This document shows positions 61,275-64,000 of a DNA stretch of 64,000 bases, in pieces. Under the pieces are notes generated by a model that ran no database searches, had not been told where the DNA came from, and was given only the letters and a program-made list of their open reading frames with translations. Each line of letters begins with the position of its first letter. Position 1 is the first letter of the stretch. Origin of the DNA: Acetobacter aceti NBRC 14818 (lineage in GTDB: Bacteria; Pseudomonadota; Alphaproteobacteria; Acetobacterales; Acetobacteraceae); NCBI RefSeq assembly GCF_000193495.2, contig NZ_AP023410.1, positions 496,001 to 560,000 on the forward strand. Reading direction: 5' to 3'. The translations under genes and the position numbers were made by a program.

Positions 61275-61448
61275 ATGATACCTGTTTCCTCCCACGCGCC
61301 TTACGATCATCTCTCCTCTCTGCCTTCCTCACCGTCGCCGCAGCAGAAAGAGAAGCTGGGAGCAGCCCAAGGCATTATCCTTGCGACAATCGGCGGAATA
61401 ATCGCGTGGACGTCGGCTCTTGCTTTTGCCTTTATTTCCATTCGTTAA
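61275..61448 (+). CDS. Small single-helix membrane protein
   Basis: 57 residues from ATG 61275, with GGAAGACCGG upstream. The N-terminus is Pro/Ser-rich (PYDHLSSLPSSPSPQQKEK) and the C-terminus is one membrane helix (GAAQGIILATIGGIIAWTSA). It lies between two divergent/convergent transferase genes. No family is recognised; size and RBS make it plausible but unproven. Confidence 0.45.
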   Translation: MIPVSSHAPYDHLSSLPSSPSPQQKEKLGAAQGIILATIGGIIAWTSALAFAFISIR

Positions 61449-61486
61449 ATTTCCCCTCGATACGGCGCACCCTATTTTTCAGAATC

Positions 61487-61879
61487 CTAAAAAATACCCG
61501 CATTTCTTATCGTCAGATCTTTTTTCTTAACCTCTGTCATCACAATTGAACGAGCATTTTGCGCTGCGGCTGCGCTTCGAAACATATGGCAGTGCTGTGC
61601 ATTCATGGCGAGATGAATGCCATATCGGGCGTTCATCGTCTGCGCGAAATGTCCACTGAGAGAGCCAATCTCCATGTTATTGGCTGCTGACAGACGCCTT
61701 ACATCACTGATGTAAAACTCCTGTCTTTCTCCATTTTCAGCACTGCACCAGCAGAATATTCCTTTCTGAGTATTCTGCGATGCATCTATCGGATCAAAAC
61801 TGTCTTGCGCCATGAGAGAGGCGCCAACAGGAAAGATGAGGCTCAGTCCCATCACAAGCAGGGCGCATCTGTTCCTCAT
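61487..61879 (-). CDS. Exported protein of unknown function, coupled to a glycosyltransferase
   Basis: 130 residues from ATG 61879, overlapping the stop of the glycosyltransferase gene (ATGA). The signal peptide (CALLVMGLSLIFPVGASLMAQ) is clear. The mature part has three Cys (CWC, QHC) and a C-terminal basic stretch. I do not recognise a family. Coupling to the exopolysaccharide transferase suggests a role in assembly or export. Confidence 0.65.
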   Translation of the reverse strand: MRNRCALLVMGLSLIFPVGASLMAQDSFDPIDASQNTQKGIFCWCSAENGERQEFYISDVRRLSAANNMEIGSLSGHFAQTMNARYGIHLAMNAQHCHMFRSAAAAQNARSIVMTEVKKKDLTIRNAGIF

Positions 61880-62979
61880 TTCATGTCGTCTTTCGCTATG
61901 GCAATCAGCATTCTCGCTGCCTTGTCCCATGTGAAATGCTTTGCCCGTTCATCCCCTCTGTCCCGCAGGCTGGCCATTTGCTGAGGATCGTCCAGCAGAC
62001 GGCATACTCCCTGACTGACGCTCTCGGAATTGCGCGGATCAACGTATAGCGCTGCGTCGCCACAGACTTCTCTCAGGGCCGGAATGTCAGCTGCGACAAC
62101 TGGACAATGACAGGCCATTGCCTCAATCGCAGGCAAACCAAACCCTTCGTAAAGCGACGGGAACACAAAACAGGAAGCCGCAGAATACAGTGCGTGCAGC
62201 TCTTCATCTGTCACCCTGCCGACATAGAGAGCTGATTGCGGCAAATTCACCTGTCCGGAAAACACACTCTTATCAATGCCGCCACTGATGACGAGTGGCA
62301 CACCTCTCTGCTGCAAATCCCGGGATAAGGCGTTGAGTGCTCCGAGGTTCTTGTGCTTGGCAAGATTGCCAACTGCCAGCACGAAAGCACGCCCCTCAAG
62401 ATCATGGCGCCGCAAAATAGAAGTATCAGGTGTCACGCGCGCTATATGTTCACAGCCTTCGGGAATGACCTCAATTCGTTTCGGACTGACTTTTAAATAC
62501 TTTGACAGCTCCTGTCTGGAAAAATCGGAAACAGTCACAATCCTGGTCTTCGTGTGGCAGAGGATTGTCTGCAAAACCTTGTACCAGAGACGGAATTTCC
62601 AAGAGTAGCCTTCTGGCTGGGCAAACACAGCCGCATCATGCAACACAACCAGCTGGTGACGTCCGAAAACAGGCGCTGTATTACCGGGATTGATAAGAAA
62701 ACGACCTTTATGGGACCGAGCAAGATCAAACTGCTCCCATACCTGCCCTTTCAGATGACCGCAGGGCACAACAGGCAGCCCCACTCCTTCGGGCGGGAGC
62801 ATCAAAGTCGTGCGTGGAGCCAGTAGCACCGGTTCCTGTCCTTGCGGCCAGTCAAACCTTGCAATGGCCCGTGTCAGCTCTCCGGCAAATCTCTGCACTC
62901 CGCTCTGCGGCTGCGAAAGATAACGCCCGTTCAGAGCTATCCTGATCCTGCCTGTCACTTTCATCGTCACCGTCGTCAC
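61876..62979 (-). CDS. Family 4 glycosyltransferase, exopolysaccharide
   Basis: 367 residues starting at GTG, overlapping the kinase gene (GTGA); an internal ATG (MKVTGRIRIALNG) is an alternative. GT-B features: RYLSQPQSGVQRFAGELTRA, VTVSDFSRQELSKYL, VLAVGNLAKHKNLGALNALS, CFVFPSLYEGFGLPAIEAMA with the EX7E motif. Similar transferases extend the acetan or related repeat unit. Confidence 0.88.
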   Translation of the reverse strand: MTTVTMKVTGRIRIALNGRYLSQPQSGVQRFAGELTRAIARFDWPQGQEPVLLAPRTTLMLPPEGVGLPVVPCGHLKGQVWEQFDLARSHKGRFLINPGNTAPVFGRHQLVVLHDAAVFAQPEGYSWKFRLWYKVLQTILCHTKTRIVTVSDFSRQELSKYLKVSPKRIEVIPEGCEHIARVTPDTSILRRHDLEGRAFVLAVGNLAKHKNLGALNALSRDLQQRGVPLVISGGIDKSVFSGQVNLPQSALYVGRVTDEELHALYSAASCFVFPSLYEGFGLPAIEAMACHCPVVAADIPALREVCGDAALYVDPRNSESVSQGVCRLLDDPQQMASLRDRGDERAKHFTWDKAARMLIAIAKDDMK

Positions 62980-64000
62980 GAAGCCAGCAATCCATAGTGG
63001 CGATAAACCTGTAAAGCCGCGCCGGACAGACCGGAAGCACTCCCAGCCGGAACCTGTGTAAGCACGGCGCCGAGTGTGCGGGCATCATAGGCTTCCAGCT
63101 GGCGCATCGCTCCCTTCAAATTTTCCTGTGTGGTTACGCCCCATTTGACCACCAGCACAACTCCGTCCGTTTCGTGCGACAGTACAGCTGCGTCGGGGAA
63201 CGCCAGAAGAGGCGGTGTGTCCAGAATGATCAGGTCATAGTGAGGGCTGAGTTCGGCCAGAACCACCTGAAGAACCTCAGGAACAATCATCTGGTCACTC
63301 GGAGATTTCCAGTTGTTCATCGTCATGACATCGACACCCGGAAGCACGTCCCGGCTTAGCCCCCTCTTATCCAGCGAGGTGACGAGATGCCTCTCCCCTT
63401 TCCCTTTTCCTGACGCCTGAACAATTTCCAGTGCGGAAGGGCCTCGTGTGTCGCAATCGAGAATCAGGGCTTTTTTGCCAGCACGCCCAGTATTGGCAGC
63501 CAGTGACAGCGCAAATACCGTCTTGCCTTCTTCCGGCCCGGACGATGTGACGGTAATCGTTTTCGCCCGAAAACGACTGCGCCCAAAAGACAGGATCGTT
63601 CTTATAGCCTCAATGGACTCTATATAGATCGAGGGCTGTGAAGAGCGGTAAAGCTCTGAAAGTGAATGGGAAAAGGATGGAACCATCCCGAGGGTAAACA
63701 ACCCTGGAACAGCATCGATTTCCGTTCCTTCTTTCACACCTTTCTGCATCCGTTCCTGCGCGATGGCCACCCCTACACCGGCAAGCGCTGAAAAAAGAAT
63801 GGCAATGGCCATAAACTGGGTGCGCGGCGGTCCCGATACGCCGAGCGGCTGATCGGCGCGGCTGATCAGTTCGGCCTCCGGTTCCTGCAAAGCCGCTGCA
63901 CTCGAGGTTTGAGCATAACGACCGAGGAAATCCTGATAAACGGCACGAGCGGCAGCGGCTTCACTTTCCAGCTGCTGCAAGGTGACGTTCGCCTCGTTTT
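62976..64000 (-). CDS. Exopolysaccharide chain-length protein with BY-kinase domain, partial
   Basis: The last 341 or so residues of a larger protein that begins beyond 64000. A coiled segment (LESEAAAARAVYQDFLGRYA) and a second membrane helix (TQFMAIAILFSALAGVGVAIA) form the end of the Wzz/GumC part. The cytoplasmic kinase has Walker A ITVTSSGPEEGKTVFALSLA, Walker A' KALILDCDTRGPSA and Walker B YDLIILDTPPLLAFPDAAVLS. The C-terminal Tyr cluster is short (VYRHYGLLAS). It controls polymer length and export in Wzx/Wzy pathways. Confidence 0.85.
   Translation of the reverse strand, partial: NEANVTLQQLESEAAAARAVYQDFLGRYAQTSSAAALQEPEAELISRADQPLGVSGPPRTQFMAIAILFSALAGVGVAIAQERMQKGVKEGTEIDAVPGLFTLGMVPSFSHSLSELYRSSQPSIYIESIEAIRTILSFGRSRFRAKTITVTSSGPEEGKTVFALSLAANTGRAGKKALILDCDTRGPSALEIVQASGKGKGERHLVTSLDKRGLSRDVLPGVDVMTMNNWKSPSDQMIVPEVLQVVLAELSPHYDLIILDTPPLLAFPDAAVLSHETDGVVLVVKWGVTTQENLKGAMRQLEAYDARTLGAVLTQVPAGSASGLSGAALQVYRHYGLLAS

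Overview
The window is a chromosomal segment of a Gram-negative alphaproteobacterium, most likely an acetic acid bacterium (Acetobacteraceae). That assignment is inferred from gene content and order: a FliX-type flagellar regulator divergent from flgI, the comF-grxC-DUF1178 group, the msrB-upp-rlmH / gpmI-envC-ctpA-polysaccharide deacetylase-rppH block, a DksA that has lost most zinc cysteines, and an acetan-like exopolysaccharide locus at the right edge. I see no phage, insertion sequence, CRISPR array or rRNA. There are two tRNAs, Thr(GGT) and Leu(CAA).

Layout. 0.1-2.4 kb: comF, grxC and two DUF genes. 2.5-5.3 kb: a copper-uptake pair, a His/Met-rich DUF2946-like protein and an OprC-type TonB receptor. 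5.5-13.8 kb: scattered genes (DUF3147, zinc alcohol dehydrogenase, a phytochrome-like HWE kinase without chromophore residues, YqaA-like protein, bestrophin, porin). 14-17.8 kb: CarD regulator, TPR-glycosyltransferase, SulP transporter. 17.9-24.1 kb, minus strand: a six-gene coupled operon encoding a cache-GAF-cyclase-like sensor, MlaE-type permease, ABC ATPase-like protein, MCE protein, TPR lipoprotein and small lipoprotein. 24-29.5 kb: MATE exporter, tRNA-Thr, dksA, fliX, flgI, rod-binding protein, FlgN-like protein, histone H1-like protein. 30-37.8 kb: mtnA, DUF2272 lipoprotein, rhodanese, cysteine synthase, DUF2167 protein, serC, tRNA-Leu, argC-grxB. 38-41.7 kb: a second, canonical Mla/MCE operon. 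41.9-49 kb: a methyltransferase-GT2-GT4 fusion, gltX, and a repetitive DUF4214 protein. 49.3-57.9 kb: housekeeping and cell-envelope genes. 57.9-64 kb: exopolysaccharide genes, with a tyrosine-kinase-type chain-length protein running off the right edge.

The most unusual system is the 17.9-24.1 kb operon. Its ATPase-like subunit has lost the Walker A lysine, the Q-loop, the LSGGQ signature and the H-loop histidine. The coupling helix of its permease has diverged as well. The sensor encoded first has a class III cyclase fold without its two metal-binding aspartates. A perfect 11-bp hairpin covers the ribosome-binding region of the ATPase-like gene. A complete MCE transporter with a normal ATPase lies about 14 kb away. 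The first operon may therefore be a sensor-controlled lipid-transport complex that borrows an ATPase, or one that does not use ATP hydrolysis. Other points worth following are the bilin-less phytochrome kinase, the three-domain methyltransferase/glycosyltransferase, the 47-residue repeat protein, and two candidate operator arrays upstream of the bestrophin and porin genes.
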